Assembly: GCA_023436175.1 (NCBI GenBank)
Contig: JAEZKE010000017.1
Span: 1 to 61,298, forward strand
DNA: 61,298 nt
Direction: 5' to 3'
Origin: Methanobacteriota archaeon
GTDB taxonomy: Archaea; Methanobacteriota; Methanobacteria; Methanobacteriales; Methanobacteriaceae
Below the pieces are notes generated by a model. It saw only the letters and a list, made by a program, of their open reading frames with translations. It was not told the origin of the DNA and did no database searches. Below, piece by piece: positions 51,441 through 59,939 of this stretch. Positions within the stretch are counted from its first letter, which is position 1; each line of letters begins with the position of its first letter. The position numbers were made by a program, and so were the translations under genes.

Positions 51441-52178
51441 ATGACTGAACTGATGATACTGCTGTTTTTTATAGCTGCTTTTTTAGCAATAGTTATAGGG
51501 ACTGTGGCTGGATTTGGGACATCAACTATTTTCCTGCCTATTGCACTGATTTTTGTAGATTTTAAAACTGCACTGGTGCTGGTTGCAGTTTCTCATATTT
51601 CTGGTAGTTTAGGGGCAACCGCATTTTTTCGTCACGGGTTGGATAAAAGACTAATTTTACTTTTTGGTGTGCCAAGCATAATTTTAACAATTTTAGGAGC
51701 ATATCTTGTAACTTATGCTCCTCAAAATTTTCTACAATTTATTTTAGGAGTGTTTCTTTTAATATTTTCAATTTATTCATTGTTAAGGCCAAATTTTAAA
51801 GTTTCGCCGTCAAAGGTAAACACTGTATTTGGAGGAAGTTTATCTGGATTTTTACAGGGGTTAGTGGGAATTGGCGGTCCACTCCGAGGAGCTTTTCTTA
51901 TTTCATATAATTTAGATAAATTCAGATACATAGCTACATTAGCAGCTATAGCAGTGATTATTGATGCAACCAGAATTCCAATTTATTTTTTAAATAATCT
52001 CCTTGAGCCCCAGTTTTATTATTACGTGCCATTTCTTGTGATAATTGGAATTGTGGGATCATATACTGGTAAACGAATTGTCCAGAAAATTCCTCAAAAT
52101 ATCTTTAAAAAAGTTGTTCTTGTTGGAATTGCCTTTGCAAGTTTATTATTGATTTATGGCAGTTTAAATCTGTTTTAA
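51441..52178 (+). CDS. TauE/SafE-family anion exporter
   Basis: A 245-residue membrane protein with eight hydrophobic helices and the family words GTVAGFGTSTIFLP near the start and SGFLQGLVGIGGPLRGAFL in the middle (both GxGxxx-type TauE/SafE repeats). These transporters carry sulfite, sulfonates or other sulfur anions. It is located upstream of the coenzyme M genes comD and comE, so sulfite or sulfonate flow for coenzyme M synthesis is a reasonable guess, not shown by sequence. Confidence 0.88.
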   Translation: MTELMILLFFIAAFLAIVIGTVAGFGTSTIFLPIALIFVDFKTALVLVAVSHISGSLGATAFFRHGLDKRLILLFGVPSIILTILGAYLVTYAPQNFLQFILGVFLLIFSIYSLLRPNFKVSPSKVNTVFGGSLSGFLQGLVGIGGPLRGAFLISYNLDKFRYIATLAAIAVIIDATRIPIYFLNNLLEPQFYYYVPFLVIIGIVGSYTGKRIVQKIPQNIFKKVVLVGIAFASLLLIYGSLNLF

Positions 52179-52329
52179 TTTAAATACATGTATAAAGTAA
52201 TAGATAAAAATCCCTTTTGTTAAATAGAATTTTTCTACAAAAAAAGGTAATAGTCGGACACACAAATATAAAAGAGATAAGTATAAAGACAATTCAATTT
52301 TATAAAATATTTACAGTAAGGTGTATTAC

Positions 52330-52827
52330 GTGGAAAGCAGTGAAGCGGTTTATAAAGCTATAAAAGAAGCAGGAATAGACTTTGTAGTTAGTTTACCCTG
52401 CGTAAACCTTGGAAAAGTTATGGAACTTGTAGATTGTGATGAAGATATTATTCATGTGCCTGTAACAAGGGAAGAAGAAGGATTTGGAATATGTGCAGGG
52501 GCATTTTTTGGCGGTAAGAAACCAGCAATATTGATGCAAAATTCTGGACTTGGAAATTCAGTAAATGTACTGGCTTCTCTTTATGAACTTTACAAAATCC
52601 CTATAATTATAATTATGAGCCATAGGGGTACTGAAGGGGAATTTATGAGTGCTCAGATACCTATGGGAAGAGCAACTCCCGGGGTTTTAGATGCATTGAA
52701 TATTGCTTATTTCAACCCTAAAACTCCTGAAGAAGCTTTAGAACTTATTCCTCAGGCATGGAGATTGTCTGAGATGGGTGGAGCACCAGTCGGAATACTT
52801 TTAGAAATTACATTCTGGAAAAATTAA
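52330..52827 (+). CDS. comD: Sulfopyruvate decarboxylase subunit alpha
   Basis: A thiamin-diphosphate-type alpha subunit of about 165 residues with GIDFVVSLPCVNLGKVMELV, the catalytic Glu in REEEGFGICAGAFFGGKKPAI and MQNSGLGNSVN. With ComE it decarboxylates sulfopyruvate to sulfoacetaldehyde in coenzyme M synthesis. The longer frame starts GTG 52321, but the GGTG site sits right there, so GTG 52330 is the better start. It is 13 bases before comE. Confidence 0.93.
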   Translation: MESSEAVYKAIKEAGIDFVVSLPCVNLGKVMELVDCDEDIIHVPVTREEEGFGICAGAFFGGKKPAILMQNSGLGNSVNVLASLYELYKIPIIIIMSHRGTEGEFMSAQIPMGRATPGVLDALNIAYFNPKTPEEALELIPQAWRLSEMGGAPVGILLEITFWKN

Positions 52828-52840
52828 TTGAGATGATACT

Positions 52841-53389
52841 ATGGAACGTATTGAAGCCATAAAAGAAGTAGCAGAAAGTCTTAATGATGAACTTGTAATC
52901 TGTAACATAGGATTTCCATCCAGAGAATTATACGCAGTTAAAGATTCTCCCACTCACTTTTACATGTTAGGATCTATGGGAATGTCCTCATCCATTGGCC
53001 TTGGACTTGCAATGTCTGGAAAAAGAAAAGTGATAGCTTTTGATGGAGATGGATCAGTTTTAATGAATATGGGAACTCTTGTGACTATTTTCAGTCAAAA
53101 TCCTGAGAATTTTATTTTAGTTGTTTTTGATAACCAGTGTTATGGCTCTACTGGGTCACAGTGCACATACACAACAAAAATTGATCTTTTAAAAGTTGCA
53201 AAATCCATTGGATTTAAAAATACATTCCTCTTTGAAGAAGAAATTAACTTTAAAGAAGCTTTGAATGCCGAAGGACCTGTGTTTGTGCACTTAAAGGTTA
53301 AACCAGGAAATGCAAGTGTTCCTATAATTGATATGGAACCTGAAGAGATAAAAGAAAGATTTATGGAAGAAATTAAGAAAGGAAATTAA
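52841..53389 (+). CDS. comE: Sulfopyruvate decarboxylase subunit beta
   Basis: A 182-residue ThDP-binding subunit. The ThDP motif is FDGDGSVLMNMGTLVTIFSQNPENF... (GDGS with N further on), preceded by the LGSMGMSSSIGLGLAMSGKRKVI segment. With ComD it forms the coenzyme M decarboxylase complex in the cytoplasm. ATG 52841 follows GAGATGATACT. Confidence 0.94.
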   Translation: MERIEAIKEVAESLNDELVICNIGFPSRELYAVKDSPTHFYMLGSMGMSSSIGLGLAMSGKRKVIAFDGDGSVLMNMGTLVTIFSQNPENFILVVFDNQCYGSTGSQCTYTTKIDLLKVAKSIGFKNTFLFEEEINFKEALNAEGPVFVHLKVKPGNASVPIIDMEPEEIKERFMEEIKKGN

Positions 53390-53506
53390 TGTTTTTAAGT
53401 TTATAAGAGATTAAATTAAGATTAGAGAAGTAAGAGCGAAATTAATGTTTAAAAGTATATATATTTTAATTTCTAATTTTATTTTTTATTAAATTGAGCT
53501 GATGCA

Positions 53507-53905
53507 ATGTTAAAAACAGAATTTATGAACCTTTGGCTCTGGATAGGGCTTGGTGGATTTATTGGAGCCCTTTTAAGATTTTTACTCAGTGGAATAATGC
53601 AGTCTAAAGTAAATGTTTTTCCATTAGGTACGCTTGGTGTTAACTTCATTGGAAGTTTTTTCATGGGTTTTATAATGTATTCTTCGGAATTCGGGGGGCT
53701 TTTTAGTGAAGATGCAAGAGTGTTCTTAACTATGGGGCTACTTGGATCATTTACAACGATGTCTACATTTAGCTATGAAACATTTAAGTTGTTGGAGCAG
53801 AATGAATTATTACTGGTAAGTATAAATGTTGTAGGAACAGTTTTACTTACAATATTTGCCATTTATCTTGGTAAGATTACTGCATTAAACTTGGGGAAGA
53901 TTTAA
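53507..53905 (+). CDS. crcB: Fluoride channel CrcB/Fluc
   Basis: A 132-residue four-helix protein with GLGGFIGALLRFLLSG, LGTLGVNFIGSFFMGF, GLLGSFTTMSTFSYET and a final hydrophobic helix. The GGxxGAxxR, N and TTxSTF motifs are the Fluc family marks. It releases fluoride from the cell as a double-barrelled dimer. DUF190 follows after one base, a common partner of CrcB. Confidence 0.94.
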   Translation: MLKTEFMNLWLWIGLGGFIGALLRFLLSGIMQSKVNVFPLGTLGVNFIGSFFMGFIMYSSEFGGLFSEDARVFLTMGLLGSFTTMSTFSYETFKLLEQNELLLVSINVVGTVLLTIFAIYLGKITALNLGKI

Positions 53906-53906
53906 A

Positions 53907-54248
53907 ATGAAAAAAGAATCAGAAGCTATTCGGCTTAGGATACTTATAGGAGAATCTGATAGATATAACGGAAAGCCGCTGTACAGATATCTCCTTGAAA
54001 TGTTTAAAAATGAGGGATTAGCTGGCGCAACAGTACTTCGTGCAATTGGAGGATTTGGAAAAACAAGTTATATTCATTCAACGGCAATACTGCAGCTTTC
54101 AACAGATTTACCAGTAGCAATTGAAGCTATCGACACCAAAGAGAAAATTGAAATGATTAAATGCAAATTAGATGGAATAATTAAAGGAGGAATTATAACC
54201 GAAGAAAAAGTAAAGGTTATTTTCTATAAGGGTAAAGAAGAAAAGTAA
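53907..54248 (+). CDS. DUF190 family protein
   Basis: A 113-residue soluble protein of the DUF190 (PII-like) family: LRILIGESDRYNGKPLYRYLLEMFKNEGLAGATVLRAIGGFG and STDLPVAIEAIDTKEKIE. It is often found next to crcB and may regulate the fluoride channel or bind a nucleotide; direct proof is lacking. The two genes surely share a transcript. Confidence 0.9.
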   Translation: MKKESEAIRLRILIGESDRYNGKPLYRYLLEMFKNEGLAGATVLRAIGGFGKTSYIHSTAILQLSTDLPVAIEAIDTKEKIEMIKCKLDGIIKGGIITEEKVKVIFYKGKEEK

Positions 54249-54324
54249 AATTATATTTTTGAATGTAAATTTGTTATACATTCGGCTATGTTAAAATATT
54301 TATACTAAATGTATAAAATATAAT

Positions 54325-54427
54325 GGCAGGTGATGGAGTTCACCTTCAACCGCTTTTAAGCTAGATCAATTTTTTGTAAAAATTGAGTAAACATAAACTG
54401 CTTATTTTTAAGCTAATGACTCCTATC
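54325..54427 (+). ncRNA. Fluoride (crcB) riboswitch
   Basis: The core fluoride-riboswitch pattern is present: GGCAGGTGATGGAGTTCACC (54325-54344) with TCAACCGC next to it, and GCTAATGACTCCTA (54412-54425) at the 3' side. These form the pseudoknot and P1 helix of the family. The linker between is long and holds a TCAATTTT/AAAATTGA hairpin. A TATA tract (tatactaaa) is about 25 bases upstream. The 3' end is 21 bases before the TTG of the small membrane gene, with the GGAGGAG ribosome site in the space, so it could control translation or early transcription of the small gene, enolase and pyrophosphatase. Confidence 0.9.
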
Positions 54428-54448
54428 TGAATATTTGGAGGAGATTCA

Positions 54449-54650
54449 TTGGCAGTAAATATATTAACACTATCTAACGTATTAGTAATGGTTATTTGTA
54501 TTTTTATAGCAAGCTCATTTTTTTTGAAAGTGGGATTAGCAGCAACAATTAGAATGAATTATGGGGATAGTAATTTCCAACGCTGTGATCTCAACGTTTA
54601 TAGTGCAGAAATGGTTTTTACCGCGTCACAGTGAAGATATAATTGGGTAA
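54449..54650 (+). pseudogene. Small membrane protein gene with probable frameshift
   Basis: GGAGGAG precedes TTG 54449. The first 37 residues (AVNILTLSNVLVMVICIFIASSFFLKVG in part) form a membrane helix. After about 54556 the frame degenerates to a Cys/Asp/Gln-rich tail ending at 54634. In the next frame from ATG 54559 the codons read MGIVISNAVISTFIVQKWFLPRH SEDIIG and stop at 54650, a very plausible second helix and tail. So the gene was most likely about 67 residues long with two helices and now has a small indel. Placed first after the fluoride riboswitch, it may have a fluoride role. Sequence error is an alternative. Confidence 0.6.
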
Positions 54651-54704
54651 GGTGTGTATTCAATTTTTTTTAATTATAAAAAAATGTTTAGAAGGAGGTT
54701 TTGT

Positions 54705-55949
54705 ATGAGTGGTATTATTGAAGACATCGAGATAAGAAAAATTTTGGATAGCAGGGGAAACCCAACAGTAGAAGTAGATGTAGTAACTGAAAATGGTTTT
54801 GGAAGGGCAGCAGCACCAAGTGGGGCAAGTACTGGTATACGTGAAGTTACAGCATTTCCTGAAGATGGAATCGACAATGTAATAAGTGATTTTGGTAGTA
54901 GAGTTGCTCCGGAGCTTGTTGGAATAGCTGCAGAAGATACAACTCTCATTGACGCTATACTGAAGGAAATAGATAGTACTAATAATTTATCTTCTTTAGG
55001 GGGCAATATAATAGTTGCAGTTTCTCTTGCAACTGCAAAAGCAGCAGCGTCATCTTATAATATGCCAGTATATAGTTTCCTTGGAGGAAATATGAAAAAT
55101 GAAATTCCATATCCTTTAGGAAATATGATAAATGGAGGAGCACATGCTGGTAAAAATGCCCCTGATATACAGGAATTTCTCGTTGTCCCAGTAGGCGCTC
55201 GAAATATTGTGGAAGCAGTTTTTGCAAATTCAAGCGTGCATAAAAGAATTGGAGAATTAATAAAGGCCAAAGATAAATCTTTTACTGGTGGAAAAGGCGA
55301 TGAAGGGGGATGGGCTCCAAATTTAACCAATGAAGATGCCCTTTCTATTCAGGCAAAAGCATGTGAAGAAATAGGTGATGAACTGGGAATTGAAATAAGA
55401 CCATCTATGGATATCGCAGCAAGCAGTTTATGGAACGATAAAGATGAGAAATATGTATATGAACGAGAGGGCGTGATGAGAGATAGCGGTGAGCAGGTAG
55501 ATTTTGTTGAAGATATCATCAATACATATAACATGTTTTTTATGGAAGATCCGTTCCATGAAAACGATTTTAATGGTTTTACAGAATTAACACGCAGAGC
55601 AGGAGATAAATGTCTTATCTGCGGTGATGATATATTTGTGACAAATGCAGAACTTCTCCAGAAAGGGATAGATGCAGGCGCTGCAAATGCAATTATAATA
55701 AAACCAAATCAAATAGGAACATTAAGTGACACTTATAAAACCATAAAACTTGCAAAAGCTAATGGTTACGTGCCAGTTGTCTCACACAGGTCTGGTGAAA
55801 CAACAGATGAAACAATAGCTCATTTAGCTGTGGCATTTTCATGTCCCCTTATTAAAACAGGTGCAATAAGTGGGGAAAGAATTGCAAAGCTTAATGAACT
55901 CATCAGAATTGAAGAACAAATAATAGATGCCGTAATGGCAAAAATTTAA
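54705..55949 (+). CDS. eno: Enolase
   Basis: A 414-residue enolase that converts 2-phosphoglycerate and phosphoenolpyruvate. Marks: IEDIEIRKILDSRGNPTVEV, GGAHAGKNAPDIQEF, metal and lysine sites in FMEDPFHE, LICGDDIFVTN and IIKPNQIGTLSDT, plus SHRSGETTD. GGAGG is nine bases before ATG 54705; a longer frame from 54654 is not needed. Fluoride and phosphate inhibit enolase strongly, which explains why it is encoded in a riboswitch-led unit with pyrophosphatase. Confidence 0.96.
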   Translation: MSGIIEDIEIRKILDSRGNPTVEVDVVTENGFGRAAAPSGASTGIREVTAFPEDGIDNVISDFGSRVAPELVGIAAEDTTLIDAILKEIDSTNNLSSLGGNIIVAVSLATAKAAASSYNMPVYSFLGGNMKNEIPYPLGNMINGGAHAGKNAPDIQEFLVVPVGARNIVEAVFANSSVHKRIGELIKAKDKSFTGGKGDEGGWAPNLTNEDALSIQAKACEEIGDELGIEIRPSMDIAASSLWNDKDEKYVYEREGVMRDSGEQVDFVEDIINTYNMFFMEDPFHENDFNGFTELTRRAGDKCLICGDDIFVTNAELLQKGIDAGAANAIIIKPNQIGTLSDTYKTIKLAKANGYVPVVSHRSGETTDETIAHLAVAFSCPLIKTGAISGERIAKLNELIRIEEQIIDAVMAKI

Positions 55950-55994
55950 TACAATTTTAAATCTTTAAAAATATTTAATCAAGGAGGAAATTAT

Positions 55995-56516
55995 ATGAAT
56001 TTATGGAAGGAAATACCAACCGGACCGTCAGTCCCTGAAGTAGTATATGCAGTAATCGAAATACCAAAAGGATCAAGGAATAAATATGAGTATGATAAAG
56101 ATATGGAAGCATTTGCACTTGATAGGGTGCTTTACTCTCCAGTACATTACCCTGCTGAATATGGTATAATACCAAAAACTCTTTGGGATGACGGAGATCC
56201 AATGGATATTTTAGTTATTATGGATCAGCCAACTTTTCCTGGATGCGTAATCGAAACTCGTCCAGTGGGAATAATGAGAATGATAGATGGAGGAGACAGT
56301 GATGATAAAATACTTGGTGTACCTGTAAATGATCCTAGGTTTAAAGATGTACATGATATTTCAGATATACCAAAAGCCTTTTTAGATGAAATTATCCACT
56401 TTTTCACAGAATATAAAAGATTAGAAGGAAAAACAACAAAAGTGTTGGGATGGGAAAACGCTGAAAATGCATTAAAAGCTATAAATCATTCTATCGATTT
56501 ATACAATAAAATGTAA
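55995..56516 (+). CDS. ppa: Inorganic pyrophosphatase (class I)
   Basis: A 173-residue soluble PPase with IPKGSRNKYEYDKDMEAF, PAEYGIIPKTLWDDGDPMDILV (metal-binding Asp set) and YKRLEGKTTKVLGW at the end. It hydrolyses pyrophosphate, a Mg-dependent reaction inhibited by fluoride. AAGGAGGAAAT precedes ATG 55995. It follows enolase after 45 bases and likely shares its transcript. Confidence 0.95.
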   Translation: MNLWKEIPTGPSVPEVVYAVIEIPKGSRNKYEYDKDMEAFALDRVLYSPVHYPAEYGIIPKTLWDDGDPMDILVIMDQPTFPGCVIETRPVGIMRMIDGGDSDDKILGVPVNDPRFKDVHDISDIPKAFLDEIIHFFTEYKRLEGKTTKVLGWENAENALKAINHSIDLYNKM

Positions 56517-56563
56517 TCCTATCTTTAATTTTTAAATTTTTTACAAAAAATTAATAGAATTTA

Positions 56564-56851
56564 TTATTTATGCCTTCTGGTGAATTCATCAAAAATCTCG
56601 TCAATGTCAACGCCTTTGTATACAAGAAGAAGCAAAGTGTGAAAAATAAGATCAACGGATTCATAAACTAAATTTTCATCATTTTTAGAGGCAATTATAA
56701 CTTCTGCGGCTTCTTCCCCTACTTTTTCAAGTATTTTATCTTCAGCCTGCTTTTTATCATCTTTCATTAAATTTGAAGTGTAAGAGTCAATTGGATTGTC
56801 ACGTCTATCCTCTAAAACACTGTAAACATCTCTTATGATTGTATCTTTCAT
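56564..56851 (-). CDS. hisE: Phosphoribosyl-ATP pyrophosphohydrolase
   Basis: A 95-residue MazG-fold enzyme of histidine synthesis, step 2. Motifs: SYTSNLMKDDKKQAEDKILEKVGEEAAEVIIASK (helical EExxE metal site) and YESVDLIFHTLLLLV (ExxD). AAGGAG precedes ATG 56851. It follows the CBS-ParB gene by 26 bases. Confidence 0.93.
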   Translation of the reverse strand: MKDTIIRDVYSVLEDRRDNPIDSYTSNLMKDDKKQAEDKILEKVGEEAAEVIIASKNDENLVYESVDLIFHTLLLLVYKGVDIDEIFDEFTRRHK

Positions 56852-56877
56852 TTTATCTCCTTGAAATCGCTGGAATT

Positions 56878-57669
56878 TTACTTTATGCTTTTCCTGATGC
56901 TGCCAGTTATGGCTATTAATGGGTGCTGTGCATCGTCTATTATCTCTATATCGTCGAGGGAATATATGCCCTCTTTGTCTGCAGTTTTTTCTAATCCTAA
57001 TTTGATATCTTTTTCCAGTTCAATTACATAAGAATCAATTTTTTTATAACCTAAATGGGAAGCTGCAACTGTTCTATGATGTCCATCTACTAAAATATAC
57101 CTATCTCCACTTTTGACGGTGATTGTTGGCTCTGCAAGGCCTCTTTTAAGTTCGTATGTTCTCCCCTGGAGTTCATCTGCGTATATTTTATTTTGAGTTG
57201 GTCTCAGTTTAGCTGTAGGCACTTTTCGTCTTGATAATTTTGTTTTAACCCCGTAAAGCTGTTCTAATGTCTTTTTGAAATAATTTACTTTCATTGGGGT
57301 TGATCTTTCAATATGGGATCTTACAATATCTGTATTTGTAATTATACCTACTAATTTCTCATCTTTATCTATAACTGGAAGTCTTGATATTCCCATTCTA
57401 AACATTACTCTTGCGGCGTCGTTTATGGACATGTCCTGGTCTGCAACTACAATATCTGTGGACATGATATCTTTGACTAAATTGTCCCACGGTTTCAGGA
57501 GTAAGTCGAATGCAGTTACCATGCCTAATACTTCACCATTTGTTTTAACTGGAAATCCATCGTGGCCTGTGGTTTTCATTAATTTAATGACTTCTTCATT
57601 GGGGGTATCTGGAGTTACTGTAATGACTTCTTTTGTCATATAATGCTTTACAAGGGACGAATCACTCAT
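56878..57669 (-). CDS. CBS-domain protein with ParB/Srx-like domain
   Basis: A 263-residue protein. Residues 1-125 hold two CBS domains (VKHYMTKEVITVTPDTPNEEV and VKDIMSTDIVVADQD starts), which bind adenine nucleotides. Residues 130-260 form a ParB/Srx-like fold with LRPTQNKIYADELQGRTYELKRG, then YILVDGHHRTVAASHLGYKKI. In archaea this fold includes ADP-dependent free-serine kinases (SerK), so a serine kinase role is possible and a partition role unlikely. It is first in a pair with hisE. Confidence 0.85.
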   Translation of the reverse strand: MSDSSLVKHYMTKEVITVTPDTPNEEVIKLMKTTGHDGFPVKTNGEVLGMVTAFDLLLKPWDNLVKDIMSTDIVVADQDMSINDAARVMFRMGISRLPVIDKDEKLVGIITNTDIVRSHIERSTPMKVNYFKKTLEQLYGVKTKLSRRKVPTAKLRPTQNKIYADELQGRTYELKRGLAEPTITVKSGDRYILVDGHHRTVAASHLGYKKIDSYVIELEKDIKLGLEKTADKEGIYSLDDIEIIDDAQHPLIAITGSIRKSIK

Positions 57670-57733
57670 TTAAACACTCCTTTAATCTAAAATTATAAGA
57701 ATATACTAAATTATTTGATGCTACTATTTTAAG

Positions 57734-57961
57734 TCACTTATTCCATATTACTTCGTTATTACATTTAATCTTGACAATTCTATGACATGGAATTTGTGTG
57801 CCTTCATTTAATATTAAAAATCCACGTTCTAATTTATTTATACGGCTCCCTTCAATAGTTTTAAGGTTTCCTGGAGCTCCTCTATGAATATATGTTATTT
57901 TACATTTTTCAATTTCCATTTTCGGATGCCATAGAATCATATCTAAAACATTTTTCACCAT
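57734..57961 (-). CDS. DUF504 / UPF0248 family protein
   Basis: A 75-residue protein with NVLDMILWHP at the start, YIHRGAPGN (conserved HRG) and IPCHRIVKI at the end, the full DUF504 pattern. The function is unknown; members are often encoded with RNA-processing genes. The gene is 64 bases upstream of the CBS-ParB gene on the same strand. Confidence 0.88.
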   Translation of the reverse strand: MVKNVLDMILWHPKMEIEKCKITYIHRGAPGNLKTIEGSRINKLERGFLILNEGTQIPCHRIVKIKCNNEVIWNK

Positions 57962-58155
57962 TTAAAGACCTGATTCTCCGTAATAGATTCCTGAAATTAT
58001 CTTGATAATAATCTGTTTGAAGTGACTAAAAAATCTATGCATATTGGGATGTCAATAAATATAATCCCTTTCATCACTTAAATAGATTAAAGGACTGCAA
58101 TAATGGGAAAATAAAAAAATTAAAAAATAGTTAATTTTTAATATAAAATCGTTTT

Positions 58156-59508
58156 TCAGCTTAAAGCTTCGCTTAAAAACTTAGCAGTCTCTCCTGGATC
58201 AGCTTTCCCACGAGTAAGTCTCATAACTTGTCCTATTAAGAAATTCATTGCTCCTTTTTTGCCTTCATGATAATCTGATACTGCTTGAGGATTTTCATCT
58301 ATAGCTTGCTTTACAGCTTTTAAAACGCTTTCCTTATCGCTTACACCAATCAAACCTAATTTCTCTGCAATTTTAGCTGGAGAATCCATGTTTTTGGGCA
58401 TTTTTTCAATTATCTTCTTTGCAGCTTTTGGGGTTACTTTCTTATCCTGTATAAGTTTCAGGAGTTCAACAATATTTGCAGTTGTTATTCCGCTTTCAGC
58501 AAATCCCATTTTATTGTAGTTAAGAACCCTTTTAAGTTCATCCCTCATCCATAATGCTGCAAATGAAGGATCTATTTTCTTTGCAACTTCCTCATATGCA
58601 TCTGCAAGTGCGAGTTCTGAGGTAATGACCTTTGAATATTCTTCTGCTATTCCATATTCCTCAATAAACCTTTCTGATTTTATATGGGGAGGTTCTGGCA
58701 TGTTTTCCTTTATACCTTCTATCTGTTTATCCTCTGCCACCATTGGAGGAAGATCTGGATCTGGTATGTATCTATAATCATCAGCCTCTTCTTTTAGACG
58801 CATTGGGACTGTAATCATTTGAGATTCAAGAAACGCTCGTGTTTCCTGTTTTATTTCAACTCCTCTTCTAATAAGGTTTTTTTGCCTTATTATTTCATAT
58901 TTAAGTGCTTTGTATGCACCTTTTATGGAGTTTATGTTCTTTATTTCGGCCCTTTTTCCTCCCTCAAGGGATATGTTGACGTCTGCTCGCATTGTTCCTT
59001 CACCACGAGCACTACCGCTGTATTCTAAGACTCTTATGAGCTCACGAAGGAAAGTTCTTGCTTCTTCAGGAGAGGTCATATCGGGTTCAGTTACAATTTC
59101 AATAAGTGGAATTCCAGATCTGTTAAAATCTACCACTCCTAAATCTGGTTTATATTGGCCGGGATCTTCTTCAAGGTGGACTTCACGAATTCTCACACCA
59201 TTCAAGTTACCTTCATATCCTATAGGGATTGATGTTCTCTGGTAACCAGATGAAAGATCCGGGTAATCATAATGCTTTCTCATGAAGTAAGTCTCATTTT
59301 CAGCTATCTTACATCCAAGCATTAAAGCTATTTTAATTGCGCCATTAACTGCATCTTCATTTGGTGGATATGGCTTTGCACCAGGCTGGTTAAGACAGAC
59401 AAAACAAATGTTTGTGTTTGCCGGAGCATCCTGGTAATTTGTACGGCAATCACAGAAAAGTTTAGAATCAGTTTCAAGTTGAACGTGAATTTCAAGTCCG
59501 CATTTCAT
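58156..59508 (-). CDS. gatB: Asp-tRNA(Asn)/Glu-tRNA(Gln) amidotransferase subunit B
   Basis: A 450-residue GatB. It starts CGLEIHVQLETDSKLFCDC and holds MRKHYDYPDLSSGYQRTSIPI, the Zn Cys set at C18-type CDC and CFVC, and EDPGQYKPDLGVVDFNRSG, then the GatB/YqeY C-terminal helical domain. It makes amide-tRNAs with GatA and GatC, elsewhere in the genome. GAGGAGG is 12 bases before ATG 59508. The length is normal. Confidence 0.95.
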   Translation of the reverse strand: MKCGLEIHVQLETDSKLFCDCRTNYQDAPANTNICFVCLNQPGAKPYPPNEDAVNGAIKIALMLGCKIAENETYFMRKHYDYPDLSSGYQRTSIPIGYEGNLNGVRIREVHLEEDPGQYKPDLGVVDFNRSGIPLIEIVTEPDMTSPEEARTFLRELIRVLEYSGSARGEGTMRADVNISLEGGKRAEIKNINSIKGAYKALKYEIIRQKNLIRRGVEIKQETRAFLESQMITVPMRLKEEADDYRYIPDPDLPPMVAEDKQIEGIKENMPEPPHIKSERFIEEYGIAEEYSKVITSELALADAYEEVAKKIDPSFAALWMRDELKRVLNYNKMGFAESGITTANIVELLKLIQDKKVTPKAAKKIIEKMPKNMDSPAKIAEKLGLIGVSDKESVLKAVKQAIDENPQAVSDYHEGKKGAMNFLIGQVMRLTRGKADPGETAKFLSEALS

Positions 59509-59939
59509 CTTAATGGTAATTCCTCCTCAAATTCAATCGATGATTAGATTAGTGTTATTTTTTTAAAAATTAACAAAAATTTTATTCAGTACTTGTTTTA
59601 TTATTAGGACACTTATGAATATATCGTTATAGATACTCCTCTGAAAATATTAGATAAGATTATATGCAGTTCAATTTAGTCTGTGTTTGCAGACATTTTG
59701 AAAGTGTTTAGCTGAGATAAAACTTGGCCAAGCACTGGTAATTTATTAGATATCGGGTTAATATTAAGAGAATTTTTATTAACCTCATTTCGATATGAGT
59801 GGGATTATTTCTCATTTTGAATGATTTATAATTAATGATTTCAGATGTTTATATTGAAAAATACAGTCTTTAAACATGTTTTAATGTTTATATCACATCT
59901 CCATTTGGAGTGTTTTTAGAAATTCTATTACGTATCTAA
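59509..59939. promoter_or_regulatory. Intergenic region with adjacent inverted repeats
   Basis: A 431-base gap between two minus-strand genes. GGTTAATA (59756-59763) pairs with TATTAACC (59777-59784), and CTCAT with ATGAG (59784-59799) follows at once. These could be a terminator for the radical SAM gene, a leader of gatB, or a small RNA. No coding frame is seen. Confidence 0.4.

Noticed and set aside
56878..57669. Chromosome or plasmid partition locus from the ParB-like domain
   Set aside because: No ParA, no parS-like repeats, and the CBS fusion and hisE context point to metabolism.
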